Origin: Blasia pusilla
Taxonomy: Eukaryota; Marchantiophyta; Marchantiopsida; Blasiales
NCBI GenBank assembly: GCA_050084515.1
Contig: CM114272.1
Span: 62,001 to 126,000, forward strand
Direction of reading: 5' to 3'
Length of the DNA: 64,000 nucleotides
Every line of letters starts with the position of its first letter. The first letter of the stretch is position 1. Positions 46,228 to 56,831 of the stretch are shown here, piece after piece. The position numbers and the translations under genes are program-made. The notes beneath the pieces are model-generated. The model made no database searches and was not told where the DNA came from. It was given only the letters and a program-made list of their open reading frames with translations.

Positions 46228-47087
46228 CTTTATGCACCTTCTTAATATGCTACAACTGTGGCGAACCTAGGCACATGGCGAAAGGATGCTCCAAGCCGGA
46301 GGTTGGTAACAGGGGTATGATTTCGTTTGCTACTAAGCATTTGCAATTGTCAGTGGAAGGTCTCGAGACGTCCCTTCAAGTCACCAAGAGGACGTCCAAT
46401 TTGGTGTACCTAATATCCAATTAAGATTGTTGATTGCGATGTGATGTTTCTCATGGATACATATGTTTTGCACTCCTTCCTAAGTCTGAGAATTGTGAAG
46501 GAGTTGGGTTTGTCATACTCTAAGGCAGACGAGTCCATACGAGTAGGCGTTGCTAGAGGCAAGTTGCATTGATCGGACTTTTGAGTTAGTCTTGGGATTG
46601 ACTAACTCGGATGCAGAGTATTCGAGTTGGAGGAAAATTTTAGTGTTTGCAAGATGGATGGCATTGATAGGGTCTTGGGGAACACATTCATGGATACGTA
46701 TGAGGTGGAGCTGAGGCGAAGGCCGTTTAGTTGAGCGTCTTAGTGAAAGGCAAATGGTTGCAAGTGAGATTAGTTCGTGAGGTTTTTGTGAAAAAGGAGT
46801 TGGTGAATGCCATTACGAAGAGGAGTTTGACTGAGCTGGGAGATGGGTTTCTCTGCTTGATGAGACAGGTAGAGCAAGCTACAAGTGACAGACGTAGAGA
46901 TCAAGACTGAGTTTCAAGGGGAATCCCAAAATTTCTCTAGAGAGTAGTAAAGGAGTTTGGTGATGCCTTGACAAATGAGTTTCGAACGAGTTGCCACCAC
47001 ATAGGGCAGTCGATCATAAGATAGAGGTCATCCCCGGGTCTCAACCACTTTCAAAGGCCGATACAGATTGAATTAGGAGGAACTTGC

Positions 47088-47494
47088 TATTGGATTCTCA
47101 ACATCCATTCCTCTGAGCACCATTGATTTGATCGGCCCATTGTATGAGGAGAAGCCTAGATCGATGGTTCCGACTTAGACGTCGAAGGAGTCATAGTAAT
47201 ATGACGTAGGTGGTTTACGGAGTAGCGTTACTAGGTTTATCTAACCCTATATTGCATCAGGATTGCAAAATTTTTCTATTAATAGAAACCAAGAAAAATA
47301 GGTAAAAACCCTAGTTTTCCCGAGTAGTCAAATAGTCGGGAGCCGCAGCGGTAGCGCATTCTCGTATGTCAAGTTATCTCCCAGTTCAGGTTCCATCGAA
47401 GCTCTTCTGTGAGCGCACGGACGGACTAGGCCACTTTGTATCTCTAAGTTTTGTAAAGATTTCAGTGATTTAGTCACTTTCTGCTTTTCTCACA
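47088..47494 (+). repeat. 5' LTR of element D
   Basis: 407 bp; ends directly at the primer site TGGTATCGAGC (47495-47505), a near match to the initiator-Met tRNA site. It lacks the right arm of a palindrome present in the 3' LTR. Confidence 0.9.
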
Positions 47495-47543
47495 TGGTAT
47501 CGAGCAAAGAGGTTTTTCCAAAGATTTTGTATCTGGCGATCTA

Positions 47544-48429
47544 GTGTGTTTGCACAAAATCTTGAGAGATGGCTACTTCTTTTCGATTCGTGCTCGCCCT
47601 CTGCTACTGGGTGAAGGGAAGTTAGATGGGTCTAACTATACGTTGTGGAAGTTCAAAATGAGAACTGTTCTCGAATCATTTGAGATCTGGGAAACGGCCA
47701 CAGGGGTCGATTCAAATCCACAAGCTAGTTTGAGTTCTGCAAGTTCATCTTCATCTGGGGATATCGATCCTATTGTATTATTGGCATGGAGACGCAGAAA
47801 ACGATGATGCTCTATATGCGATTGTCACGAATGTAATCGATTCGTCATCATGACTCTCATTCAACATACAACCACCGCCTGGCCGAGGCGTGGAACATTT
47901 TGAAGAATCAGTATGAAACGAGGAATGAGACTCGGATTCAGAATCGGAGAATCGCCTTACGTCCAGAAATTTTCAGAAGGAGAAAGCGCGAGCAATTTTT
48001 GACAAGGATCAAGAATCTTCAAGATCGATGGCGTCGTGGGAATTTCAAAGTCTAGCGAAGATTTGGCACGCTGGTGCATAAGGATTTTGCCTCCAAGGTA
48101 TGACAGTTTGTCATCAGATGACGAATACTCAAGTAAGACCCACGCCGCTTACTTTTGAACAATTTAGTGCAATGTTGGTAGAAGAGGAAATGCGCTTCAA
48201 AGCAAGAGAGGGAAGTGACGCAAACATTTCTCGCCAACGTCTGAGAGGTAGAAATCAGGATTATAGTTCAAATGTCAAGAAGAAATTTCCAAGAAAAGCC
48301 TTCAAATGCTTTTATTGTGGTAAGCTAGGTCATCTTATCAAAGATTGTAGGAAGAGAAGTCAGGATGAGAAGAACGGTTGTTTAAGACCTAAGAAGGAGT
48401 CCGAAATTCAGAGAACCGGGAGAACATGA
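47544..48429 (+). pseudogene. Gag of element D
   Basis: The N-terminal gag (LLGEGKLDGSNYTLWKFKMR) is at 47600-47700. The zinc knuckle CFYCGKLGHLIKDC is at about 48307-48350, after frame breaks. It packages element RNA. Confidence 0.85.
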
Positions 48430-48479
48430 AGTAGATGCTTGGGTAGCAATAGAAGAGTTTCGCACACACAGCGAGAACA

Positions 48480-49310
48480 TACCACTAAGACAAATAATGA
48501 AGATGCATGGGTGCTCGATAGTGGAGCATCTAGGCATATGACCAATCATAAGGATTGTATAGCTCCTTCTGACCTCTACAGAGCCCATCGTTGTTATTGT
48601 TGGGAATAATGCAAAGTGCCTCAGTAGAAGGAAAGGCACAATTTTTTAGTCTCACAAAAGGAGATGAAAAGAAGTTAAGCGATGTATTGTATTTACGTGA
48701 GTTGAAGCTTTTTAAATTTGATTTCGGTGGCGTGATATGTGATCGTGACCTAGAAGTTCGTTTCAAGAAAATTGGAGCGATCATTGAGGATGCCAATGGG
48801 AAAATAGTGGGTGAAGGTATACGACGTGGAAATATCTATGAGTTGTATGCTTTCACGACAAGTGTAGGTACAGATCTTAGTAGCAGTAAGTTGTGGCATG
48901 AAAGATTTGGTCACCTAAGCTTTCCCTTACTAAGTCAGATGCAGAAATCTGGCATGGTTGCTGATTTACCAACAATTTATGGAGTGTTGAATACTTGTGA
49001 AGCTTGTATGATGGGCAAGCAACACTGAAAACCATTTCCACAAGAGTCCAGCAATAGGGCAAAGACTCCTCTAGAGTTGATACATGCTGACCTTTGTGGT
49101 AAAATGAGAACGGTGGCATTAGGTGGTTCTTCCTACTTCTTTTTAGTTGTCGACGATTATAGTAGGAAGATGTGGGTGTATTTCCTTCGTGATAAGGCAA
49201 GTGCTTTTGGAAAATTTAAAGTATGGCACAAGCTGGTTGAGAATGAGACAGGAAAGAAGGTACAAAAGCTTCGCACTGATCGAGGAGGAGAATTCTTATC
49301 AACATAATTC
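48480..49310 (+). pseudogene. Protease and integrase of element D
   Basis: The copia protease motif DAWVLDSGASRHMTNHKDC is at about 48500-48558. A GAG-pre-integrase zinc region (LWHERFGHLSFPLLSQMQKS ... CEACMMGKQ) is at 48890-49020, then a TGA stop. The integrase core follows: LIHADLCGKMRTVALGG, FFLVVDDYSRKMWVYFL and LRTDRGGEFLS. A stop at 49305 ends this segment; later integrase sequence continues to about 49730 in shifted frames. Confidence 0.85.
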
Positions 49311-49726
49311 AACAAATATTTGGGAGAGCATGGAATCAGCGTTTACGATTAACCACGGTACATACACCACAACAAAATGGAGTTGTTGAGCGTCAAAAAT
49401 CGATGGTGGTGGAGATGGCAAGATGTATGATGAAAGCAAAAGGTTTTGAAGGCTTTTGGCTGAAGTCGTTAATATCTTGCCGTATACATTCTAAATAGAG
49501 GTGCTACCAAGTCAGTGCAAGGCATGACTCCTCATCAATCATACTCAGGTAAGGTACCATCAATCCAACATTTCAGGATTTTTGGTAGTGAGTGTTTTGT
49601 ACATATTCCTGAAGCATCGAGGACCAAGTTGGAGTCCAAGAGCAGGAAGTGCATCTTTATGGGATACAGTGATGAGTCTAAAGTTTATCGCCTTTGGTGT
49701 CCCGAGGAAAAGAAGATGCTTGAGTC

Positions 49727-50690
49727 GTGACGTGGTGTTCCAGAAAGCCTCGTCAAGTGTCGGATATCAGTGGTCCGTCCACATTATCATCAAACGAAGA
49801 GATAACCCACCAGAGCACACCACAGATGTTTACACCAGATCATCAAGAAGAATATTTTGGTGATGATTACAAAGAGCAACATGCTCTTCCACTACGGTCA
49901 TCATACCCTAAGTGGATAAAGCAGCTCTTGGATGGTAAGGATCCACCAGCAACTGATGAAGTTGTTACACATCCAAGGAGATCCAAGAGACTAGAGGAGC
50001 AGAATAGAGCTTCCGCACATCTCGTCAACATGGCCCTGATGACAGAGGTCTTGAAGGTGGAAGAGCCATCATGCTTGGATGAGGCCCTGGCTCATCCTCA
50101 ATGGAGAGAGGCCATGCAGACGGAGATGGACGCTATTCAGAGAAATGAAACTTGGACTTTGGTTGAAAAGCCAGAGGACATGAAGATAATACGCACCAAG
50201 TGGGTGTACAAGACCAAGTACAAGTCGGACGGTACATTGGATAAATTCAAAGCGAGGTTGGTCGCACAAGGATGCTCACAAATCGAAGGCTTTGACTACT
50301 ATGAGACTTTTGCTCCCACTGCAAGGATGACAACCATTCGAATTGTTCTAGCGGTTGCAGGAACAAGACGTTGGCCTGTATACCAATACGATGTGAAGTC
50401 TGCTTTTCTGAACGGGAGTCTCAAGGAGGAGGTATATGTTTCTCAACCACCAGGTTTTGAGACACCGGATCGAAGAGAAAGTTTGTTTACTTCATCGAGC
50501 ATTGTATGGGTTGAAGCAAGCCCCAAGGGTATGGTATCAACGAATAGATACATTCTTTCGAGAGAAGGGTCTCATGAAGAGTCCTTCAGAAGCAAATTTG
50601 TATGTGTTTTGCGAAGATGGGATGTATATGTTGATAGTCTTGTATGTGGATGATTTGATCATCACAAGAGACCCAAGAAGAAAATAGAGG
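49727..50690 (+). pseudogene. Reverse transcriptase of element D
   Basis: Copia RT: TKWVYKTKYKSDGTLDKFKA, QGCSQIEGFDYYETFAPTAR and VYQYDVKSAFLNGSLKEEVY, then after a frameshift near 50440-50480 RALYGLKQAPRVWYQRID. The catalytic LYVDDLIIT is at about 50640-50665. Confidence 0.9.
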
Positions 50691-50820
50691 AAATGAAGGG
50701 AGTGTTGGAATCTGAGTTTGAAATGTCGATTTAGGTCTTCTGCACTACTTTATAGGACTGGAAATTTGGCAACAGTCATATTCTATTTTTCTCTCTCAGC
50801 AAAAGTATGCTAGACAAATC

Positions 50821-51420
50821 TTGAAGGCATTCGGGATGACCGAGTGTAAGGAAGTGTTCTCGCCAATGGAGGTAGAGTTGAAACTCTCGATGGAGGATGT
50901 TTCACCATTGGTAGATGAAAAGTTGTACAGAAAGCTTGTAGGCAGTTTGATATTTTTGTGTAACAGTAGACCAGACATTAGCTTCGTTGTGGGAGTATTG
51001 AGTAGGTTCTCAACTAAGCCTCGTGAGAACCATTGGAAGGCAGGGATGCGTGTGTTGAAGTACATCAAAGGCACTATCGAGTACGGCATCACCTATGGAG
51101 CAGGGACGGAAATGACGAGTTTTGTGACTCAGACATTGGGTGAGATTCAGATTCTCAAGATCGCCGGGTTATTGCTTCTTGGTAGGATCAGGTGTGGTGT
51201 CATGGGTCACCAAAAAGCAACCTACAAAGATGGCTCTTTCTTCTACCGAGATAGAGTACAAGGCGGCTTGTTATGCTTCTTGTGAAGCAAGTATGGTTGA
51301 GATGGATCTTGGAGGACATAGGAGAAGCACCGAGAAAGTGCATGTAATGTGGTGTGACAATCGAGTTGCATTGCCATAGCACATAATCCCGTGTTTCATG
51401 CTCGTCACGAAGCACATAGA
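50821..51420 (+). pseudogene. RNase H region of element D
   Basis: SRPDISFVVGVLSRFSTKPR and HWKAGMRVLKYIKGTIEYGI are the typical copia connection. The RNase H core then reads in a second frame (MALSSTEIEYKAACYASCEA). It ends before a purine tract, TTGAAGGGGG, that abuts the 3' LTR. Confidence 0.85.
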
Positions 51421-51606
51421 GATCCATACCATTTTGTTCGTGTGAATTGATCGAGAGAGGTTTTGAAGTTAGTCTATTGTCCAACAGAGGATAACCGTGC
51501 GAGACATCTTCACGAAAGCCTTGAGCGGAGATCGGCTTCACCGACATCTGAAGGGTCTTGGCATAGGTCCAAGACAGAGTCCCATGAGAATGGATATTGA
51601 AGGGGG

Positions 51607-52047
51607 TATTGGATTCTCAACATCCACTCTCTCGAGCACCATTGATTTGATCGGCCCCCTTGTATGAGGAGAAGCCTAGATCGATGGTTCGACTTAAACG
51701 TCGAAGGAGTCATAGTAATATGACCTAGGTGGTTTACGGAGTAGCGTTACTAGGTTTATCTAACCCTATATTGCATCAGGTGCCGGGGCACCCTGATGCA
51801 ATATAGGGTTAGATAACCCAAAAATTTTCTATTAATAGAAATGAAGAAAAATAGGTAAAAACCCTAGTTTTCCCGAGTAGTCAAATAGTCGGGAGCCGCA
51901 GCGGTAGCGCATTCTCGTATGTCGAGTTATCTCCCAGTTCAGGTTCCATCGAAGCTCTTTTGTGACCGCATGGACATACTAGGCCACTTTGTATCTCTAA
52001 GTTTTGTAAAGATTTCAGTGATTTAGTCACTTTCTGCTTTTCTCACA
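51607..52047 (+). repeat. 3' LTR of element D
   Basis: 441 bp. Contains a near-perfect palindrome with 25-bp arms (51756-51780 and 51792-51816) around a GC-rich 11-base centre. Confidence 0.95.
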
Positions 52048-53010
52048 CTTGCTAAGTTGAAAAAGAACTTGAGTGAGCTCTTAGAGAAGGGCTACATAAG
52101 AACTAGCAAGTCACCTTACGTATTGAGCGTCCGTTCTATTTGTGAAGAAGAAGGATGGGAAGGTGAGACTCCATGTTGATTACCGTGCACTAAATATATA
52201 AAGTGACGATGAGAAATAATCACCCTCTTCCAAGGATTGATAATCTCTTCGATAGACTCTCAGGATGAAGTACTTTAGTAGGATTTACTTGAAGTCAGGA
52301 TATTACTAGATTCAGATTTTCGAAGGGGATGTGGAGAAGATTGCGTGTAGGACGAGATGTGGCTCATTCGAGTTTGTAGTGATGATCTTCGGTTTATGTA
52401 ATGTGCCTCCAACATTCATCACATTGATGGACTGAATTTCTCACAAGGAGATGGATGAGTATGTGACCATCTACATTGATGACATTCTCATCTATTCAAA
52501 GTCACTAGAGGAGCACGCTCCACATTTGAGAGCAGTGTTGTCAAAACTAAGGGCGAACAAGTTGTACGCGAATATGGATAAGAGTGAGTTCAGTTTGACC
52601 ATGATCAAGTTCTTGGGTCATGTGATTAGCATAGATGGAGTGAGTCGAGACATGGAGAAGGTGAGAGAAATTTCCAAATGGGAACCACCTTCCAACATGA
52701 AGGGGATGAGGAGGTTCATGGTAGCGGTCCAATTTTACCGGACTTACATGAAGAACTTTTCGGGAATAATTGAACCTCTCAAAGATTGGACCACAAAGTT
52801 TGCCAACACTACACGGGCCCAAGAGGTGGATGAGGCGTTCAACCAAGTCAATGAGATACTATCGCAGGAATCACTTCTGAAGCTGCCGAAGTTTGACAAA
52901 CCGTTTGAGGTGCACACTGATGCTAGGATTTTGCGATTGCAGGAATGTTGGTGCAAGAAGGGAGACTTATATCATACAAGAGCAAGAAGCTTAGAAAGAT
53001 TATAAGAGCA
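52048..53010 (+). pseudogene. Reverse transcriptase of element E
   Basis: Continues the pre-RT reading interrupted by element D. A long frame from 52451 carries TIYIDDILIYSKSLEEHAPH, IKFLGHVISIDGV, RRFMVAVQFYRTYMKNFSGI and KLPKFDKPFEVHTDA. Upstream palm sequence at 52130-52440 is in broken frames. The element stops near 53010 within RNase H. Confidence 0.85.
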
Positions 53011-53689
53011 CAACTTCTTGATTTTCCAACACGTCCCCTTCTCACTTGTGTTATGTACATGTCTTCCTCCAAGTTTTTTCCATATATTATCTTACGAGAA
53101 AAAATTCATGCCATAATTCAGGATTGGACATCTTCTGGCCAAGCCCATTAGAGTAGTGGAAGAGCCTTTTCCATATGTGAATTTCAGACCTCCCACATTT
53201 TTCATTTAGTACTTAGACTTTTCATGTCCTCTTAACAATTACGATCATTTTCATTTGGGTTGTCGCGCATTATTCCCTAAATGCATGATAGACTCCTACT
53301 AGAGGGAAATGCCTCCCCGAGCTCCAAATTTATCACCAAAATCTATTAAGCCACATGGGACTAGACTACAAGGTTATACATGCATGCATAAGCAACCAAT
53401 TTATTTATCATGTGTTATTCTTGAGGCTTTGCTCATATTGCAAAGAAATATACTATTGAGATGACATATGTGGAGAAGTGCCTCAAAAGTCTCTTTGAGT
53501 TCCCATCATTTCAAACTTGTGGCTCATATATAGATAGAGTACCATCATTGGAAAAGTTGATGGTTTGGCATGAAGATCATCTGCATCTATCATGCATTTG
53601 GTGGTGGACTCCGAATCGTATATGGAGAGCATATACTCGAATTGGCAAGAAGAGCCTTGTAATGTGCAATTAGGTCTTAGAAAAAATGG

Positions 53690-54560
53690 GATATTCTAAA
53701 CGACCTTACACAAAGGTCCTTTTCAATATGGCTAGTGATGAACTATAAACATTATACCATGGGTTGCTATAAAGAGGATTTTTGTTGATTCTAGGGCTGA
53801 TCATTCCAAGTACGTGATTTACATTCCTCTTGGTTTGTGGTGTGGTATCTCACATTGGTCTCCATGTAATATATTGGTTTCGTAACCACTGAACATTATG
53901 CTCATACATGGTACATGTGTCAGACATGTTGAAGGGCCAAACATGGCTCATCATCCAGACACATATTTTAATCCCCTTGTGGAAGAGTTATTCAACCTAT
54001 GGGAGGAACTTCTTGCTGTCAATTGGAGCAACGAATTCCCTAAAGAAACAAGGGTTTTTAGACTAAGCGCCATACTATTGTGGAGGATGTGGAATGTAGA
54101 TGGTAATGTGAGCCCCTCTAGAGGCAGCCAATCACTTAACGCATTTTCGACAAGTTTGTGTTTGTTTTGACATGATCTTGTGATTTTCTTGATAACCGTT
54201 TAGGGCATTTTGATCTAACACTTGGATGATCCTATTTATGCACATTAAGGAAAATATAACACTCATGTTGATGAACCTTATTTTGGCTCGAGAGACCAAA
54301 AAAATTCATAGACAAGTGTGCAAGGAGATGGATGTACATCTGGAGGTGTGGTTAGGTATGGAGGAAGATGATCAATTGCGTCGCATGCCTATGCCATGGG
54401 CTTTGAGTAGGGTAAACCACTTAATTTTTCACAATTGACTTGCTTCAGCTTGGATGGGTGCCCATAGGGTATGATGCATACTTGTCAAAGGTCTTTCCAA
54501 ATGCAATTGGGGTAAGGGACTAAAGACCCATACCTCCATCGACCAAAGCATGGCCTCTTA
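53690..54560 (+). pseudogene. Probable CACTA (En/Spm) TNP2-type transposase fragment
   Basis: The frame at 53898-54165 reads GPNMAHHPDTYFNPLVEELF, then NLWEELL, resembling the GP-x-D-x-YLQPLIDEL-x-LW block of TNP2 transposases. It is followed at 54226-54440 by MHIKENITLMLMNLILARET and KKIHRQ, matching the DxMHIEKNV-GTLL-GKTKD block, and by PMPWALS. Order and spacing fit. Stops separate the parts and no CACTA termini were seen. Confidence 0.5.
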
Positions 54561-56387
54561 ACCATATTAATGCATGGGTTGGCATCACCATATCTCAGGG
54601 CAACCATATAGGATTAGTTCATGTATAAGCCTTGAGAAGGTTCTTAGAAGAGTTAAAAAGTGTTTCAGATGCGAAATGTAGCTGCAAAAAAGAAGTGGTA
54701 AATAGTGGCAGTTGGTGGTGGAGAATATTGTAAGGTAGACAATGTGGCCGCCATTGGAAAATGGTTTACTGAGCAGAAATAAAGATATTGTGTATGTAGT
54801 AGCATTTTTTGTTGATTGGTTTTATTTAGCCATCTATCTATGGGTCTGAACTCCAACTATCTGCCTCAAAATCATGTGTTTGTTTCATTATAGAAGCACT
54901 AAACAACATGATGTTGAGTTATACAGTTCACGAGAATTATTCGTACAAGAGTGTATAGAAAGTGAAGTGTGACCACATAGTAGTGAGATCTGAAGCACGT
55001 ATATGAGGTTAAATGTAATTCTTTCCATTCGCTTTAGGGTTTACTCACACCGAGGGGTGATTCCTCTAGTAATAATCAAGTGAAGGGTTCCCAACATCAT
55101 ATATTCAAGTTGGTAGGAGTTTTAAGAAAGGAGTTAACAAATCGTGTTCATTCATCATTATGGGTTCTCAACAATCATTCAATATTCAAGGCAAGATGGT
55201 GATTGAGGCTTAACTTTTTCAAAATTATTACTAGAGCTTCTCATAGCTCTTGCTATCTATATACAACTTTCAACCTCTAGCTTTTAATGCATCAATCTAT
55301 GCATGTTTGTAATACCATGGAGGGTATTCAACATGGAAAGTGTGATTGAGAAGGTTTTGCTTCTCCAATAGCTACTTGGTTAACTTTTGGCTCCTTAACT
55401 CCAATTTTGTACAACCACAATAAGAAGAATGTTGCTAACAATCTTTATTTTTGTTATAGATTTAGGAGGCGATCAAAGTCATAGCAAATATAAGGAAAAC
55501 TATGAAATCCACACAAGTATTTAGATCACCCCTCTTCTTTAAAGAAACACCTTATATGGCATAGAGGTAGTAGATTCATCACCTTTCAAGAGCTCCCACT
55601 GGTCTATGATTTCTTATGAGGAGTGTATCCGATTGAGCTCAATTTCGGGCTCAAGTGAGGTGCTCATTCCACCAAATGAAAAAAATCATGACAAAAGACC
55701 TCCTTGGGGAACCAGGTTGAGTCTTTCATATGGTTTAAACTTTAACCATTCTTGAAGGGATTCCCTCGATCCCTAGTGCAAATATATTTTGATCAGTGAG
55801 TTAAATGATAAGGGAGAAGTAGTTAAGAGGAGGAGGATTTTTTTCCCTTTTTTGTAAGAAGAAGTGGCTCTTGTTGAAAGATCTTCCTCTATTCTCAAGG
55901 TGATAGAATTAGGAAAAAGGAAGTGTGGGAGTAATAGATAGAAAAATCCCACGCTAGAAGGTGGAATGTGAAAGCTCCAACCACCAAGGGGGTTTAAGGA
56001 ATGAAGAAAGAAAAGGAATATCCTCACTCTTTATTGCGACCAGAAAGATCTTCTAGCATACGTAAGTAAGCTAGAATTGAGAGAAATAGATAGATTAGCA
56101 CAAATAGCACCAAGAATCAACTCACAAATGGTCTACTCTACTAAGGACTAAAATAAGATTGGAGAGTAAGGAGGATGCTCACACTATAACATATAACTCT
56201 TCCCACTCACCAAAGTACACGTAGTATTCAAATATACTCATGGGCTTGGTCCAAGGTTGCACACGGACAAATTTTGTGTGCACGGACTTATGTCCATCCT
56301 TAGGACCGACATATCTATGCACGCTTGGGTTCTCGCACTCGTGCCCATCCCACTCGCAACATAGACCTGGGATCGTCTAGTCCGCAC
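54561..56387. other. Unannotated intergenic sequence
   Basis: No gene or clear mobile element. A dispersed repeat copy begins near 56248. Confidence 0.5.
56248..56345 (+). repeat. Dispersed repeat copy (GGACTTATGTCC family)
   Basis: Shares AAGGTTGC-CACGGACAAA, GGACTTATGTCC and ACATATCTATGCACG in order with 59142-59250 and with the reverse complement of 6595-6660. Confidence 0.45.
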
Positions 56388-56831
56388 AGAGTTTGACGAC
56401 CCATCACCAGCTCTTGCCAACCGTTTGGTAGTCCACACCTAGCATGCACAACGCGCACACATGGCCCACACAAAGTCCTTTTGGCCGCCGCCTAATCAGG
56501 TCCTGAGCCTGCTCGATGTAGGCCCTAGAGACCATATTGTTATATTTCTCTCACTGCAAGTGTTTGGGCTGCAACTAGCGGCATTCCATTCACTTCTTGA
56601 TCATTCTATAGAGTTTGACGACCCATCACCAGCTCTTGCCAACCGTTTGGTAGTCCACACCTAGCATGCACAACGCGCACACGTGGCCCACACAAAGCCC
56701 TTTTGGCCGCCGCCTAATCAGGTCCTGAGCCTGCCCGGTGTAGGCCCTAGAGACCATATTGTTATATTTCTCTCACTGCAAGTGTTTGGGCTGCAACTAG
56801 CGGCATTCCATTCACTTCTTGATCATTCTAT
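56388..56831. repeat. Recent 222-bp tandem duplication
   Basis: Unit 1 is 56388-56609 and unit 2 is 56610-56831. They have the same length and only a handful of substitutions (for example CACATGG/CACGTGG). The near identity implies recent origin. Contents are non-coding. Confidence 0.95.

Larger units (their letters stand above)
47088..52047 (+). mobile_element. Ty1/copia element D, complete ends with target duplication
   Basis: Flanked by a perfect CTTGC duplication (47083-47087 and 52048-52052). LTRs at 47088-47494 and 51607-52047 begin TATTGGATTCTC and end TTTTCTCACA. Order gag, zinc knuckle, protease, integrase, RT, RNase H is copia-type. Several stops and frameshifts make it non-autonomous. 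The LTRs differ by roughly 4% by eye plus one indel, so the insertion is fairly old but younger than its host element E. Confidence 0.95.
46228..53010 (+). mobile_element. Truncated gypsy element E (A/C family), split by copia element D
   Basis: The left part (46228-47087) holds a zinc knuckle CYNCGEPRHMAKGC and a decayed protease region. The right part (52048-53010) holds RT. Both LTRs are missing, and the ends at about 46228 and 53010 are abrupt. Element D (47088-52047) is inserted within its pre-RT sequence. Frameshifts are frequent. Confidence 0.85.
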
